Under the pieces are notes generated by a model that was not told where the DNA came from, searched no databases, and saw only the letters and a list, made by a program, of their open reading frames with translations. DNA of 64,000 bases from Imbricaverruca yamaguchii (Eukaryota > Arthropoda > Thecostraca > Neoverrucidae), in assembly GCA_034440575.1 (NCBI GenBank), contig JAOTOL010001466.1, positions 1,017,001 to 1,081,000 of the forward strand. Reading direction: 5' to 3'. Position 1 is the stretch's first letter, and each line of letters begins with the position of its first letter. The position numbers and the translations under genes are program-made. This document shows positions 24,431 through 36,425 of this stretch, one piece after another.

Positions 24431-25840
24431 CATACACATTGTGCACATTATAATGTGCATACACATTAGAAAGCAATGCACTCCTTCCTGAGGGAGAGGA
24501 AAATCGCTATCAAATCACTGACATATCTTTTGTTTCCTCCCTCTCTCCAGGAAAATCATAGAACGTGCTGTATATGACGGACAGCTCCGCCATGTTTCGT
24601 CGGTGCGATCCGCAGAACAGCATGGCTCTATACCTCGGCGATTGTGTTCCACTAACTTAGCCGTGTGCCTCGGCTTGGCATAGAAAACCACATCGGGTGA
24701 CGGATAGCAGACAAAGCCTATTGATGCTGCTTATCCAGCCGCATTTCAAGGTGTCATAGCTGTATATATATATATAAATGTATATTTACAAATAGATGTA
24801 TGAAGTATCTAACTTATTCCTTGTTTATTGCATCATTCAAGCCAGCACTCCACAGCTATTTGCTGGCGACCAAAGAACTAGCTACTGAGTGACAGCGATG
24901 ACGTTCAGACGTCTGTTTCATGCAAAATCAGAATTACGATGCCAAGACGGTCATAGAAAAACTACGACGACTCCAAGTTGTATGAAGCTATGTAAAACGT
25001 GCCCCACTGCCGTCGTACTGTCTTCCTTGTAATTTAAGTCGGATCAACGAAACAAGGGTGGATCAAGGATCATTATAAGGAAAAGTTCATATATCTGTCT
25101 GAAAAACAATTTGGGTGAAAATTGAAAATCCGTTCAGCATGAGGAGTCACTCGGGGCCTCAACGGGAGAGGAGACCTCCCGTCAGAGATGCGCCAGCTTT
25201 CCATGTGGAGGAGTGGCAGGGCAGGCACCATGCACTAACTGAGTCACTTCACCATGAATTGCTCATAATTCGTCCTTCTAATGAAACTGTTCGTGTCCTC
25301 TATCATCACAGATGTACGTGTGAAGCATCAAGAGGAAGTCACTTTGCACGCCTGTATTCATTATTTCAGTCAATGCATCTACAAATGCTTCAATTTCACC
25401 TTTCAACTATTAATTGCATGTAACCGCCTTGATGTTAGTGAATAAGGCAAGGAAATTTCCGTCATATGCTAGGTTTCAGAAAATGGAAAAGAAATTGCGA
25501 AACTTTCAGTGGGAATACACCTTCATTTGACGAGCATCACGGAAGTGAGGCTTCCGTTTTACTGGACAGAAAGAGATGGCCATTCGACATATTCGAGTCC
25601 CTGTACTAAAGAACATAATTGCCCTCCTCATGCAACTAAGCCTACATAATGCAAACTCTTTCACGCGTTCCTTTTGATACTTCCCATAAAGATCCAGCCA
25701 GCAAACTAGTCAGTGTACTACGTGCGCACTGTCTGCTCTGTATTTAATTATGTGGGAGACCGCCGTGAACGAAGCGTAATATAACACCCGGTGGTCGCGT
25801 TCTTCCTGCCGGTCCATTAACATTCGTTTCTGTGTTGATT
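24431..25840. other. No recognisable gene
   Basis: A short (TA)n lies at 24,764-24,775. A frame at 25,115-25,423 has no family match that I recognise. Confidence 0.35.
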
Positions 25841-25844
25841 GCAG

Positions 25845-25985
25845 AACTGCCGGGAGGTAAGAAGACGTGCGGACGCGCGTATCAAGGGAGCAGAGGCACA
25901 CAGACGCCGACGGCGGCCCTCAGTGCCGGAGCGTCGACTCCCTGCCGACTATTAGCGAGCTCAGTGTCGCTAAGCTCTCGGCCAA
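25845..25985 (+). CDS. Possible exon, frame uncertain
   Basis: TTTCTGTGTTGATTGCAG is a strong acceptor. After 12 nt (AACTGCCGGGAG) comes a strong donor-like GTAAGA, so a 12-nt microexon is possible. Reading through instead, one frame after 25,861 gives VSREQRHTDADGGPQ then SVDSLPTISELSVAKLSANS up to CTC|GTGATA. Which, if any, is real cannot be decided here. Confidence 0.22.
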
Positions 25986-26568
25986 CTCGTGATAGCATCA
26001 AACAATTTGTCGTCGCTTAGTGCCCCATGTGGATACCAGGGAAACATGCAGATAAATATTCATTTCGCTACTGCGAAATGAATGTCTGAAACACATGACT
26101 GTCTCAGCAGTATATAGTCAAGTGAGGTGAAACGCATTAATTCTTCAGCACCATGTAATAGATTGAGGTGGAGCACTGGGACAATGGGACAACAACCATC
26201 GGACAGGAGTTATCGACTGAGGGAAAGCACAATATTTGCAGGCTATGTTAATCTTGTCAGTCAGCAGGACTGTACGTGCATCGGCACGGCCTCCATAGCT
26301 GCCAGTCGGCACACACTGGGGCAAACGATCTGTTGCAGGGTGCCAATGGTGTCAATCAGAGGGGACGGGGTATCTGGACTCGTACCCTACCATCTCACTG
26401 CGCATACTGAGTCAGTCAGTGTGAAGGCGGCGATTATTTCAGGGCGTGTGTAGAACTGTACTCAGAGCCAGTGCCGCCTTGCCCAAGAACTCCTTCGCAT
26501 ACCAGCCGGTGGGTGTGTGATTTGGAAGGTCACTGAGGTCAGTGGCGCGTCCACCCTGCCGACGCCAG

Positions 26569-26692
26569 CTCGTCGCAAGTGATGACGTGCCGTTTCCCGT
26601 GCGCCAGGAGTCGCGGATGAGGCGGAGGAACGGGCTGCAGACGCAGGCCGCCCAGCTGGCTCGGCACGACCAGGCGGCGACGGCGCCAACAG
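26569..26692 (+). CDS. Possible internal exon of unknown plus-strand gene
   Basis: The acceptor is CCTGCCGACGCCAG (or GTCGCAAG at 26,579). The frame is LVASDDVPFPVRQESRMRRR then NGLQTQAAQLARHDQ, and the donor is CCAACAG|GTGCGT (phase 1). Codons are GC3-rich like the 3' exons of the firm genes. The phase matches the candidate exon at 29,188. The product is hydrophilic and basic, and I recognise no family. Minus-strand frames over the same bases are alternatives. Confidence 0.33.
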
Positions 26693-26699
26693 GTGCGTC

Positions 26700-29140
26700 C
26701 GCCGGCCGGCGGTGCAGCACGTTCAGGAACAGTCGGCCAGCGCGCTGATGCGGGCGGGCGGCGACCACTGGTGCCGACGTCCGCCCGCCGTCAGCCGGGC
26801 ACCGCCAGTGAGATCTGCCGGCGACCAGCGCAGCACGCTGGCGATCACATCAGCCGGAGCATTGGGCAAACAACGCCGGTGTTGGCATGTAAACCTTACA
26901 GGGTTCATCGGTTCAGTGGCGGCCGCCCATCACTGCACCCAACGCAACATACAGCCTGGTGTATGAAGGCGCGCTGCCGACAACGGGATACTTTGTCTCC
27001 GCAGACCAAACACGCGGTCATCTGCGCTCTAGTAGTAGCCGTGGTATCCAGCCAGCTCCCCAGATAGCTCTACGGAAGTACTGAAATTTCGAGCACAATT
27101 TTGGCATTTCCATGGCAACGATAAGCGACACATCTATATTGCATTAAATGCACAACCATTCTGCATTATGGTCGATATTTGAGCTTTTGCAATTGATAGA
27201 AACTGGCATGAATACTCACTCTTATGGAAGATGCAACATTGTTAAAGTATGTCAACTATATCTAGCTCTAGTTCCCTAGTTTCGTATTTGGCATTGGTTG
27301 AGGTGTTGAGTGCCTTTTCGTTCAGCTTATAGTATCTTTCCTTTCCTGGACTAAACCAGATGGCCAATGTGGCTCTTATTAAGTCTCAACACTTTACGAC
27401 TTTATGATGGCCAGTGTCATTCATTGTCAAACACTTAGTTCCAACATTGCGAACGGTTGACCACTAAAGCGTTTACCACTATATGATTGAATATACTACG
27501 AATTTTTTTTTCTCTTCATTTTATCGAGTATTAACCCACGACCAACCGAACTGTGGTAATTAACGGTGACCTACATCAATTACTTCTGACTCTCCTGCAC
27601 CAGTATAGAGCGCTATTGGGAGCGATGGACATGCGAGTGTAAGAGTCGAGCTATAGGGCTGCTGACACAAGATCGGGACATCATACCGTTTTTGGCAGGC
27701 AACTGTTATGGCGAGCTCATGGTTAGTATAGACGTCTCGATGGCGTCGCGACACTCCTCCTGGTGAGCAGGTTCGAAAGTGTAGTCACCAACCTTTCTTT
27801 GAAAAATTAATCTGATTATTTCCAAGAACAAAAATGTAAAGAGAGGATCCAATTTGCCGTTCAACTCGCCGTTAAATGACAGTAAGAAATTTCAAGATGG
27901 CGTCTTTGTTCGAGATAAACAATACGCGTAGCGTATTGCGTGCAACTGCCTGAGACTGCTTCAGAATAGCACGGACGGATTCTACCATACGGAAAGTATC
28001 AATTGTGCGAACCTCAGAGTATGTCGGCGATAAAAATCGCTGTCATCAAGGGCGAAGATGTACTAGATGCAGGGCACTTGTCTTGTTATACGAGTGGGAA
28101 AGAGCCAGGCACGGTTATGGTGGAGGTTCTCTGCATACAATCCAGCCACCTACGGAAGAAGCTCCATGAACTGCATGCTGTGGTGGAGTGTGAAAGTTTC
28201 TGGGTTCAGTGTTCATGCAAGAATGGTCTCTGAGAAAGCTGCAAGCACAGCATTGCTCTGCTACTATGCCTAAACAGGTGAGGAAGAAGAAAGGTTGGGT
28301 GGTTGTTATGATTGGCGAAACTGTGTACACATTTAATACGAAATTGCAAATTAGCATTAGCAGGGCATACAACCAGGAGTTTTGAACCCGGATAGCTTCA
28401 GAATTTCCATCTATGCCTGACATCATCATGCAAATGTAGAAACTTTGTATGATTATTGATGTTTCGGACATTTGATTCAACCACATTGCTTTCATGGATC
28501 TCCATACACCAAATGCTAAGTCATTTAATTATTGGTTGTTAATTGGTTGCTAAAAAAGATGCAGACACCTGTGGATTAAAATCGACCAATTTAATTAAAC
28601 AGTCCCGGTGTTCTCTGAAATATGTAATTAATGAAGCTTAGTTTTGATAGAGGATATATTCATCACATCTATTTCTCCATAAGGCAAAGGGGATTAGGCT
28701 AGGTTTAGTTAAAAATTGACGCTTTAAAAAAAATAATGGAACTTGTTTTTCTTTCAAACTAAAAAACCTGACCTAGCATAACCTAATGAATACTAAGTAA
28801 ACCCTCTTTCAGCCTCACGGAGGTAAATGTGTGGAAAAATTGTCTGGTTGGAAAATTGTGTTTGGTAATGTACCATATTTGTCCCACTTTCATCTCAAAC
28901 TTAGTAGTTCGACGTGTATGCCTATAAGCGGCTACTCTTTCGCCTTGAACGGTGAATTCCCATTTTTGCATGCACACTTGGAGTCTGCTCGCCTGGTTCC
29001 TATTTGTTCGTAAACAACATACGAAATGGTCGCTTTAACAAACAAGTGACTTCAACGCTCTTTCCAGGCCAGTAACACGTGACTCATTTTGCCAGATATG
29101 AACTGTTGAACACCTTTCACGGTTGAAATCGCATAGACAC
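26700..29140. other. Mostly non-coding; LINE tail relic
   Basis: 26,700-26,900 is CpG-rich without a decisive frame. A CR1-like 3' tail lies at 27,330-27,420. AT-rich sequence at 28,680-28,790 contains TAGGCTAGGTTTAG and CTGACCTAGCATAACCTAA, which are roughly inverted. Confidence 0.4.
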
Positions 29141-29187
29141 CCTCCAGTTGGCGCCCGGTTGTGACGTGCGCGCGGCCGCGGTTTCAG

Positions 29188-29337
29188 TGAACGTCTTGGT
29201 GTCGTCGTCCCAGACTCCCAGCCAGGCCCAGCTGTGGCAGTGTCGCCGGGTGGACGGCGACAGCCAGCCGGGCAGCGGGCAGCTGCCGGCTGCAGCTGAC
29301 GCTGTCCACCGTCCACCACACGGCGCGCCGTTGACAG
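29188..29337 (+). CDS. Possible internal exon of unknown plus-strand gene
   Basis: The acceptor is CCGCGGTTTCAG and the donor TTGACAG|GTCGGT. Taken from phase 1 to phase 1 it encodes NVLVSSSQTPSQAQLWQCRR, then VDGDSQPGSGQLPAAADAVH and RPPHGAPLT, with no stop over 150 nt and strong GC3 bias. No recognised domain. Confidence 0.38.
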
Positions 29338-29364
29338 GTCGGTGGGGGGGGGGGGCGGCACCAC

Positions 29365-29495
29365 CGCTGCCTGTCGGTTGTGGGGGAGCACTACCGCCAC
29401 CTATCGGGAGAGCACTACCGCCACCTACCGGCTGTAGAGGAGCACTTCCGCCACCTACCGGCTGTAAAGGAGCACTACCGCCACCTACCCGACCA
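29365..29495. repeat. About 30-bp array GGAGCACTACCGCCACCTAC
   Basis: Four to five units of GAGCACTACCGCCACCTACC separated by GGCTGTAGAG-type spacers. It starts about 30 bp after the candidate exon donor at 29,338. Confidence 0.8.
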
Positions 29496-29744
29496 GAACA
29501 TGTAACTGTGGCCAGGAATGGCGATATGGTCAGCCATTGTCCCGTCATACTTACTCACCTGATTCACCGCAGATGGTAGCCAGTTCACCATTAACTGACC
29601 GATGACACCGGAGTATCACTGGTCTGTCAATGGCAGTCGCTGGGTTCATCACGGACATCCCGCGCCGATCCTTTCAGAGCGGAGGGGAGGGGGAGGGGGA
29701 GGACGGTGGAGAGACAAAGGGGAGCCAGCATAATGACGGCGCCG

Positions 29745-30190
29745 GTGGATCTGACCGCTGACCGTCCTGTTCTGACCGCTGGCCGTCCTGTTCTGACCGC
29801 TGACCGTCCTGTTTTAACGTTCCTGACTGTCCTGTTCTGACCGTCCTGTTCTTACCGATGACCGTCCTGTTCTGGCCGCTGACCGTCCTGTTCTGATGTT
29901 TCTGACTGTCCTGTTCTGACCGTCCTGTTCTGACCGCTGACTGTCCTGTTCTAATGTTCCTGACTGTCCTGTTCTGACCGTCCTGTTCTGACCGCTGACT
30001 GTCTTGTTCTGACGTTCCTGACTGTCCTGTTCTGTTCTGACCGTCCTGTTCTGACCGCTGCCCGTCCTGTTCTGACCGCTGCCCGTCCTGTTCTGACTGC
30101 TGACCGTCCTGTTCTGACTGCTGACCGTCCTGTTCTGACCGCTGACCGTCCTGCTCTCACTGCTGACCGTCCTGCTTCTGACGTCCCGCT
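29745..30190. repeat. About 21-bp minisatellite TGTTCTGACCGCTGACCGTCC
   Basis: Some 20 units over 445 bp alternate GACCGCTGACCGTCCTGTTC with GACGTTCCTGACTGTCCTGT variants. It ends against the acceptor of the candidate exon at 30,212. Its minus-strand open frame (RTGRSAV repeats) is repeat-derived. Confidence 0.88.
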
Positions 30191-30211
30191 GACGTGTCCG
30201 GTCGCCGGCAG

Positions 30212-30297
30212 AGTTTCTGAGGGCGGCGCTGGAGCCGAGTGGTCAGGACTCGGAGCTGGAGGTCGGCGGCGGCCAGCGCCAGCCCGGCCAGCGATAG
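30212..30297 (+). CDS. Possible terminal exon of unknown plus-strand gene
   Basis: The acceptor is CGGTCGCCGGCAG, entering at phase 1. It encodes FLRAALEPSGQDSELEVGGG and then QRQPGQR, stop TAG at 30,295-30,297. Together with the two upstream candidates it forms a frame-consistent 3' end. An alternative on the minus strand starts at 30,444 (MEANDGCEITG) and has a hydrophobic stretch (GALLSLAGLALAAADLQL) like a type II membrane anchor. The same bases cannot easily be both. Confidence 0.35.
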
Positions 30298-33060
30298 GAG
30301 CGCGCCGGAACACGCCAGCGGGCCCTCTCGCACGTGCACAGTGGCCAATTGAGCCCGCGTCGCCGCTGTCGGGTGCGAGGGGGGCCCGCCACCCCCGGTG
30401 CGGCTCTCCGCCCCTGTGATCTCACAGCCGTCGTTCGCCTCCATTTAGCCCGTGCTCATGTCACTGAAGAGCTGTTGGTGGTGTCGCCTGCGGAGAATGA
30501 ACGGTGTGTTTAGGAATCGTTTTCTTCGTTTGGGTGTACGGAGGCCAGTCAGCTGCTTACCGGGGATATGCCAGTACGTTCGATTATGCACGGACTTGGA
30601 TTATCTTTTTTCGCGTCCCAGCATGCTGTCGTCTTAGTATTGCGCGTGTTGGAATGTGTGGGTACTCGCTACTCTTCAGCTCAGTTCAGTTCAGTCCGGT
30701 ATATTTACGAGACATTCCACGAAGGTGGTTCAAAGTGCGATTCATTGGCGTTGAAATAGGACATGTAGCACGGGTGAAAACAATCCACAGACATTCGCAA
30801 ACAAAGTTGTTCAAGCAATTAACATCAAATTGAAGCTAAAACTTGTGGCGATCTAGGCGCCAATTAATGTTTCCATGTCTCGATAAGGTGGTAAGAAGAT
30901 ATTCTGCCCAGGACATCCAAGTACGTTTGCCATTACAATAACCAACTTACAGACTGTCATAACTGGAACGCTTGACTAGAACTATTCATACTTCCTTTGC
31001 ATCCATGGGCGAGGGAATGCTCAAAATATTTTCGGCCGAAAGTAATAAAAGTATGCGATGTTGTTTTCCCTGTGTGTCTAAAGCGTCAAGGCCACAAACA
31101 TCCGGGACCCTCGGTTAGTGAGCTGGGTGCATCGTGGAGTGGAAGCTTGCAATTCCATCGGCGCCCTTTATTGACATCCTTTTGTTGATACCGATGCGAT
31201 CGCTCGCATGAATGACCATCTCCACAGACACCAGCCGAATGTCTCAGGGGACAAGGTGAAGCTGAACAGTATTAGTGAGATCAGAACAACACCCGAATAC
31301 AAATTTTAGTGAAACATTTTGCTGGAAAAGATAGCATTAAGTGTGTGCATTTAAATAATAGCAAAAGACGTCTTTGGACTAAGACCAGGTATAAGCATGC
31401 CAGAAAAGCAAGGCCGGTAATGTTTTGCCATGATATAATTTAAACCGATTAAAATCATGGTCTGAACTGGGTGGATATCAATAATTTTAGCCACATAGTG
31501 GTTAAAATGGTTATCATTGCATAGCATATCCGGCTTTGACCAGCTTGTGCATTTCTTGGAGTGACAATGGTTGTCATACCCAACTCAATATCCTCCCACG
31601 CATTCTTAGAAAAAAATGTACGAACAAAACCAAAAGAACTCCAAGGATGTTATTTAATGTCAGGTAGCAGATAATTCGTGTGCGTGCATTAAAAGTTTAT
31701 TTCAGTAGTGTTTCCAAAGCTTAAAAGAACATAGTTACGATGGTTGTTCCTTCGATGGTAGTTCGCAATGAACCGGTAATGGTGATGACTATTGGGGTTT
31801 GAGGGTGCGTCAACTCAAGTGGGTTATATTGCACCCAAATGAACCAGTAAGCTTGTCATACAATTCATAAGCGCATAATTCAGTTTTCCTGTTATGGCTT
31901 CGTGCTTCTTTGCTCCCCTTTTCGTAGCTTACACTCGGTGCCTGCCTATACTGGCTGCAGAAATGTCACTGGCTTTAAAGACATCGCACACGAACTCCCA
32001 AGTTTCAGAACCAGCTGACTCGTGGACATACATGATGTATTATTGCCAATAGAAGGCATTTCAGCACCACTTTCATTCAGCTGATCATCACTTCGATTTG
32101 AAAAACAAAACCTTAGGCTTGCAGTGATTAGGAAAAGCGGGAAACCCTGTCTGATATTAGAAAGCATCACCTGATGAAAAGCATCACCCATAACTGCTGG
32201 TAGCATTTGTAAGTCGTCGATCTCCAGATATGTTTGTGCGTGCACATTGTAGCAAAATGGCATGGAGTTGTTCTCAAATGCTGCATTGTCGCGCTGAAGA
32301 ATGGCTTTTATTTCCGGTTAGACGTCTTCTAAAAACTGAAGATTTTGTTCACCTTCAGATTACACTTTGAGTCCGGTCCAGCTTTGCACAACGTAAGCGG
32401 GTTGTATTTCATCACAACCGATGCTACCCACCGACATGGCCAAAAATTGTGTTAACCGGTCTTGTATCGACCTGGAAAAGGCACGCCTTCGCCTATAATG
32501 CACGTACCTCCTTAATCCTCCGGGAAGTTTTGAAATATCGTAATATCAAGTAAAACAAGACAAAACGATAATGGCGGCCGACATTCTAAGCCTACGTTGC
32601 GAGCCATATCAGTCCAATTAGTCCAAAACGGATTGATTCGCTTTATATTTAATGCGACAGCCTGGTACACGAGGGAAGTATGGGTTGCTCCAATGATCCA
32701 AGGCGAACGAAGGCAATGGATGTACGGGAGATGTTATCGCAGTGCGTTTGTCTTTATTCTGCGCATCGGTGGCCTGGCGCCATCGGACGTTATCTATCAT
32801 TGAATCCCTGAGGTATGTGACGTCACACCCTTGTGGCTGAAGGTGTGACGTCACCGCGGTGGACTTGTTTTGCGTGTGGATAGGACGGGCGGTGTATGGC
32901 TCGGGATCTCGGCGGGCGGAGACCAAGACAATGTAGTCGTGCAGGGCCATGTCTCCTATTATCGGACGATAATTTTCGCGTCTGACGGGCATACGGTGAT
33001 GTGTTACCCCAAGTACAGCAAGGTCTCATCAATGTGAGTGCATGGTAAGCGGTGGCAAAT
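30298..33060. other. No firm gene; LINE-type tail
   Basis: A LINE-type 3' tail in minus orientation lies at about 31,785-31,850 (TTGGGGTTTGAGGGTGCGTC). Frames at 31,946-32,263 and 32,618-32,992 lack recognised domains. Confidence 0.4.
32817..32854. promoter_or_regulatory. Inverted repeat of two CRE palindromes
   Basis: GTGACGTCACACC (32,817-32,829) and GGTGTGACGTCAC (32,842-32,854) are perfect inverted repeats with a 12-nt spacer. Each holds the CREB/bZIP site TGACGTCA. No adjacent firm gene identifies a target. Confidence 0.6.
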
Positions 33061-33079
33061 GTATTCGGCTTGAGCTGGC

Positions 33080-33545
33080 TGCATGGCATGAATACACATG
33101 CAACATTACTGCCGCAATTTGCCGGATTCCTCTGATCTGCTGTCGAACGGGCTGCGTATTCCTGCTATCGTCGACGTCACTGGAGCTCGCCAGAGCCAGC
33201 TCTACTGCAGTACCGCAGCCTACGCGTATACTAGCACGTTCGCTCAGCACAGCAGTTGTTGGCGTACACCGATCACGACGGGATCAACCTGCCCACCCAC
33301 ACGGCGCGCGGCACCACGAACGTCGCCACGGACTTCTGGATGGGGAGACGATTTTCATTTGCATTTTATCTAAGTGACGCCACAGGCTTGCTCTTAAACT
33401 CCACGAAACTTTGAGGAAGCGTTCCCTGCCCATCCACCACCGTGGCGAGTTCCGCGCACCGCCGCTGCGTGATTGATGTCACCGACAGGCAGTTGAGATT
33501 AAGGGCGCAAAACGTGGTGCCGTGCCGCATCCATGGATCGAAGAA
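33080..33545. other. CpG-rich coding-like island
   Basis: Two frames look coding but are unsupported at their edges. Plus strand, from about 33,256: LAYTDHDGINLPTHTARGTT then NVATDFWMGRRF, stop at 33,412-33,414. Minus strand, 33,540-33,366: GTTFCALNLNCLSVTSITQR then RCAELATVVDGQGTLPQSF. The minus frame vaguely recalls the C-terminus of class II seryl-tRNA-synthetase-like proteins, but no acceptor precedes it and the catalytic motifs are not nearby. It may be a pseudogene or an orphan exon. Confidence 0.3.
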
Positions 33546-34290
33546 TAAATCCACAAATTAACATTTTAAAAAACCAATTGTGTTAGCCGACCTGTGTGCC
33601 AGATGCATATGACGGGCGCTGCAACGTATCCTGTTCTCCACAACTGGCAACACTGGATGGCGATATTCGACACGAATCTACAGACATTTTGTGGCAACGT
33701 GCGGCACGCCTACTTCTCCCGTAAACCACCATGACCGCCACACCTGGCAGACATGCACCTTCTACTGGCGTTTTCAGTCGCACCCGCAGGAATCATACGG
33801 CTGAGAAGTCGGGACCACCACACACGTAACGTCGCAACTAAGCAATGTGCTCGGCAAACCGAGTCAACGATAGACAAACCGGCATTCTACATTGGCATGG
33901 CATAAAGTCGTTTGTCCGCTACGCATAAACGAATAGGACTAAGGACAACCCGTGTCGAATCGTAGAAACTAATGACAAGACTAAACATTGGTTGGAAAAC
34001 AGCGGGCTAGTTCAGATGACTGGTCGAATCTGTGTAAATTCCACACACTATGGATTGAAGTGATCGAAATGGTGCAGATTACCATATGGCAGGCACAGCT
34101 GCATGCATATTAGCGCAGTTCACCATTTTCATTGCAACCATACATGTACATGCACAGTTGTATGCATAGCTAGTTATATGCATATTAGGGTAGTCGACCA
34201 TTACACTACACTACATACTATTCAACATATAATATATATGCAATACATGTACTATATATAGACTATACATATACTTTATAGATGAATACT

Positions 34291-34329
<39 letters not shown>

Positions 34330-35150
34330 TCTATAACACAACATATACTATGTAACATACACGTACACTTACAGCCATATGCATATGCAGGCTCCATTGC
34401 GTAGGCTCAGTTTCCCTGCTCGCTTGTGAGCTCTATAGTCCGATGCACTCGGTGTCTGCATTTGAGGGACGATCTCCATAGGCAGTCGGCTCGGGCACTA
34501 CGGGTCAGCGCGCCGCAGCCACAACCTCGCGTCACTGCGTCCCGAGACCGAACTCCCTTCACCGCCAAAGCGATCCGAGGCCGCCACCGAATGGCCCCGG
34601 GCGCCCCGCCGCGGAGGCACACTCAGCAAACAGCACGCGGTACCCGCCGCACCACCGGCGCCGGCCACGCAGCCGCTGCTCCCACGACCGCGCGCCCCAT
34701 CACCACGACCAGTGCACCGCCGAGCACGGGCGGAGGGGAGCACGCCGCAGGCTGCGTGCATATGAAGACACACATGCATATGTGTCTTCATGACACATAT
34801 GCATACAGCCGAATGCATATGAAGGAAGTTGACCATAACAAATTAACCCTCTCGGTGTTGAAAAATGGCCTACCTCTCGATGTGAGAAGATTAATTTGAC
34901 GTCCTATAACATTCGTTCTAAGCTACATGGAAGGACGCTACATAAAGGCATTTAGGGTATCTCTGCACTGTCAGGGTTACCCGGAACATCCTTGCCTGAT
35001 CATCATGGTCGGCTTCCCAGGCCATCCGAAATCGGTAGTCGGCGGGAGTGCAGGAGTCACTCGGTCCAGTTATAAGACCCTGGTCGTGAACCTAATGCCA
35101 GTTCGTACTTCAATGTTGATTATATGCAAACAAAACACTTGACACAATGA
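33546..35150. other. No firm gene; (AT)n and CpG-rich patch
   Basis: A long (AT)n lies at about 34,296-34,327. 34,440-34,760 is CpG-rich; its plus-strand frame is Thr/Ala/Arg-rich (TTARPITTTSAPPSTGGG) and could be a mucin-like exon, but splice sites are not convincing. At 34,755-34,800 TGCATATGAAGACACACATG is followed by its rough inverse. Confidence 0.35.
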
Positions 35151-35152
35151 CA

Positions 35153-35256
35153 CAATCACGCGGCTCATCGGTGAAACCATGTGGGCGGCGCCATTAGCCG
35201 TGGCCGAACTTAAAATGCATCGAGAACCTAATAAATAAACAATAAACAGACAAAAT
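35153..35256 (+). mobile_element. SINE family A, body and tail only
   Basis: CGGTGAAACCATGTGGGCGG followed by CGCCATTAGCCGTGGCCGAA, ending ATAAATAAACAATAAACA. It matches the 14.9-kb copy without the tRNA head. Confidence 0.7.
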
Positions 35257-35659
35257 CGTACGAACAGCAAGATCGCCGATTGAGTCAAGGTTCAAAACCA
35301 GGAGAAATGTGTGTTCATGCTCATGGGTTTCGATGACGACTACACTCACAAAAAGCAAGGTGACATGAACGCAGTGACAAGTATTTCCCCCTTCGAGACA
35401 AAACATTTTTTCCTGAAACTTATCGGACTTTTCATTGAAAAAATATTAATTTTCAATTCAATTTGCATGGCCCTATCACCCCAGTGAGTAAATTCGCGTA
35501 CAAAATTACCATTGGAAACTTTGCTTTAGCCATCAATCTTCGGAATTAATATGTTAGCCTGTAGAAGAGCGACTACGACGTATGCACTAGATGCTTTAAG
35601 TCATAGCAGTAGTCTGAGCTATTTAATTGAAACTTGGAACACTGCCCGAGAACAGAACC

Positions 35660-35663
35660 TGTC

Positions 35664-35716
<53 letters not shown>

Positions 35717-35968
35717 AATTCGCACAATACCAAATTTTATACGATGCGGGCGCCAGGCTGATGCATAACTAATTTACCACCGACTTACTAACGGAGGCAA
35801 ATGACCTCACCTAAGGTCATTCAGTGATCGGTGCCATTCCGGAGCAACGATGGCTTCTATACGTGCCTGCCTTGCTATTTCCTGGACTTGCACCAGATTT
35901 AGTTAGTTATTAGGGTTCTAGGGCGCATCTACTACATTGGTCATATAGCGTCCACTTGCATGCGCAGA

Positions 35969-36012
<44 letters not shown>
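35660..36012. repeat. Two long (AT)n microsatellites
   Basis: AT runs at about 35,664-35,709 and 35,969-36,012. Between them, 35,905-35,955 carries a LINE-type tail in minus orientation (TTAGGGTTCTAGGGCGCATC). Confidence 0.85.
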
Positions 36013-36014
<2 letters not shown>

Positions 36015-36015
<1 letters not shown>

Positions 36016-36425
36016 TTTGCATGTGAAATTTGTTCATGAAAAGATTTACCAATGAAGACTTGCATCTGAACATTTGAATACCAAGGTTAGGGTACAAAGA
36101 TGTGCAAACGTGGATTTGTTCGCACGAAGAATTGCAAGCATGAAGGTTTGCGTAAGATTCGAGGCGCCAAGTTTTGAGCATACCAAATTTTGTGCTAGGT
36201 TGGGGTACCAGGCTTCCAGGATACCGTTATGAATACGAAGATTGGTCTGCACGAAATTTTGCGAGTAGTAAGTTTTCCAGACGCGGTTTTGTACGATGAT
36301 ATGCGCACACAAAAAATTGCGTGTGACAATTTGCGGTTCGAATATTTGCTCAAACAGGGACTTCCGTACGCAGACTTGCGGCAAGGATTCGCGATACGAT
36401 TTGCAATGCGAAGATCTGTCTCACA
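36015..36425. repeat. Ancient degenerate tandem tract, about 16-bp period
   Basis: Recurring elements such as GAAGACTTGCATCTG, GTGGATTTGTTCGCACG, AAGAATTGCAAGCATG, GAAGGTTTGCGTAAG, CAATTTGCGGTTCG and GATTTGCAATGCGAAG appear every 14-18 bp. They are strongly diverged. It borders the (AT)n run and lies downstream of LSM3. Confidence 0.5.

Noticed and set aside
29951..30313. Minus-strand Arg/Thr/Gly-rich repeat protein (RTGRSAV)
   Set aside because: Generated by the 21-bp minisatellite.
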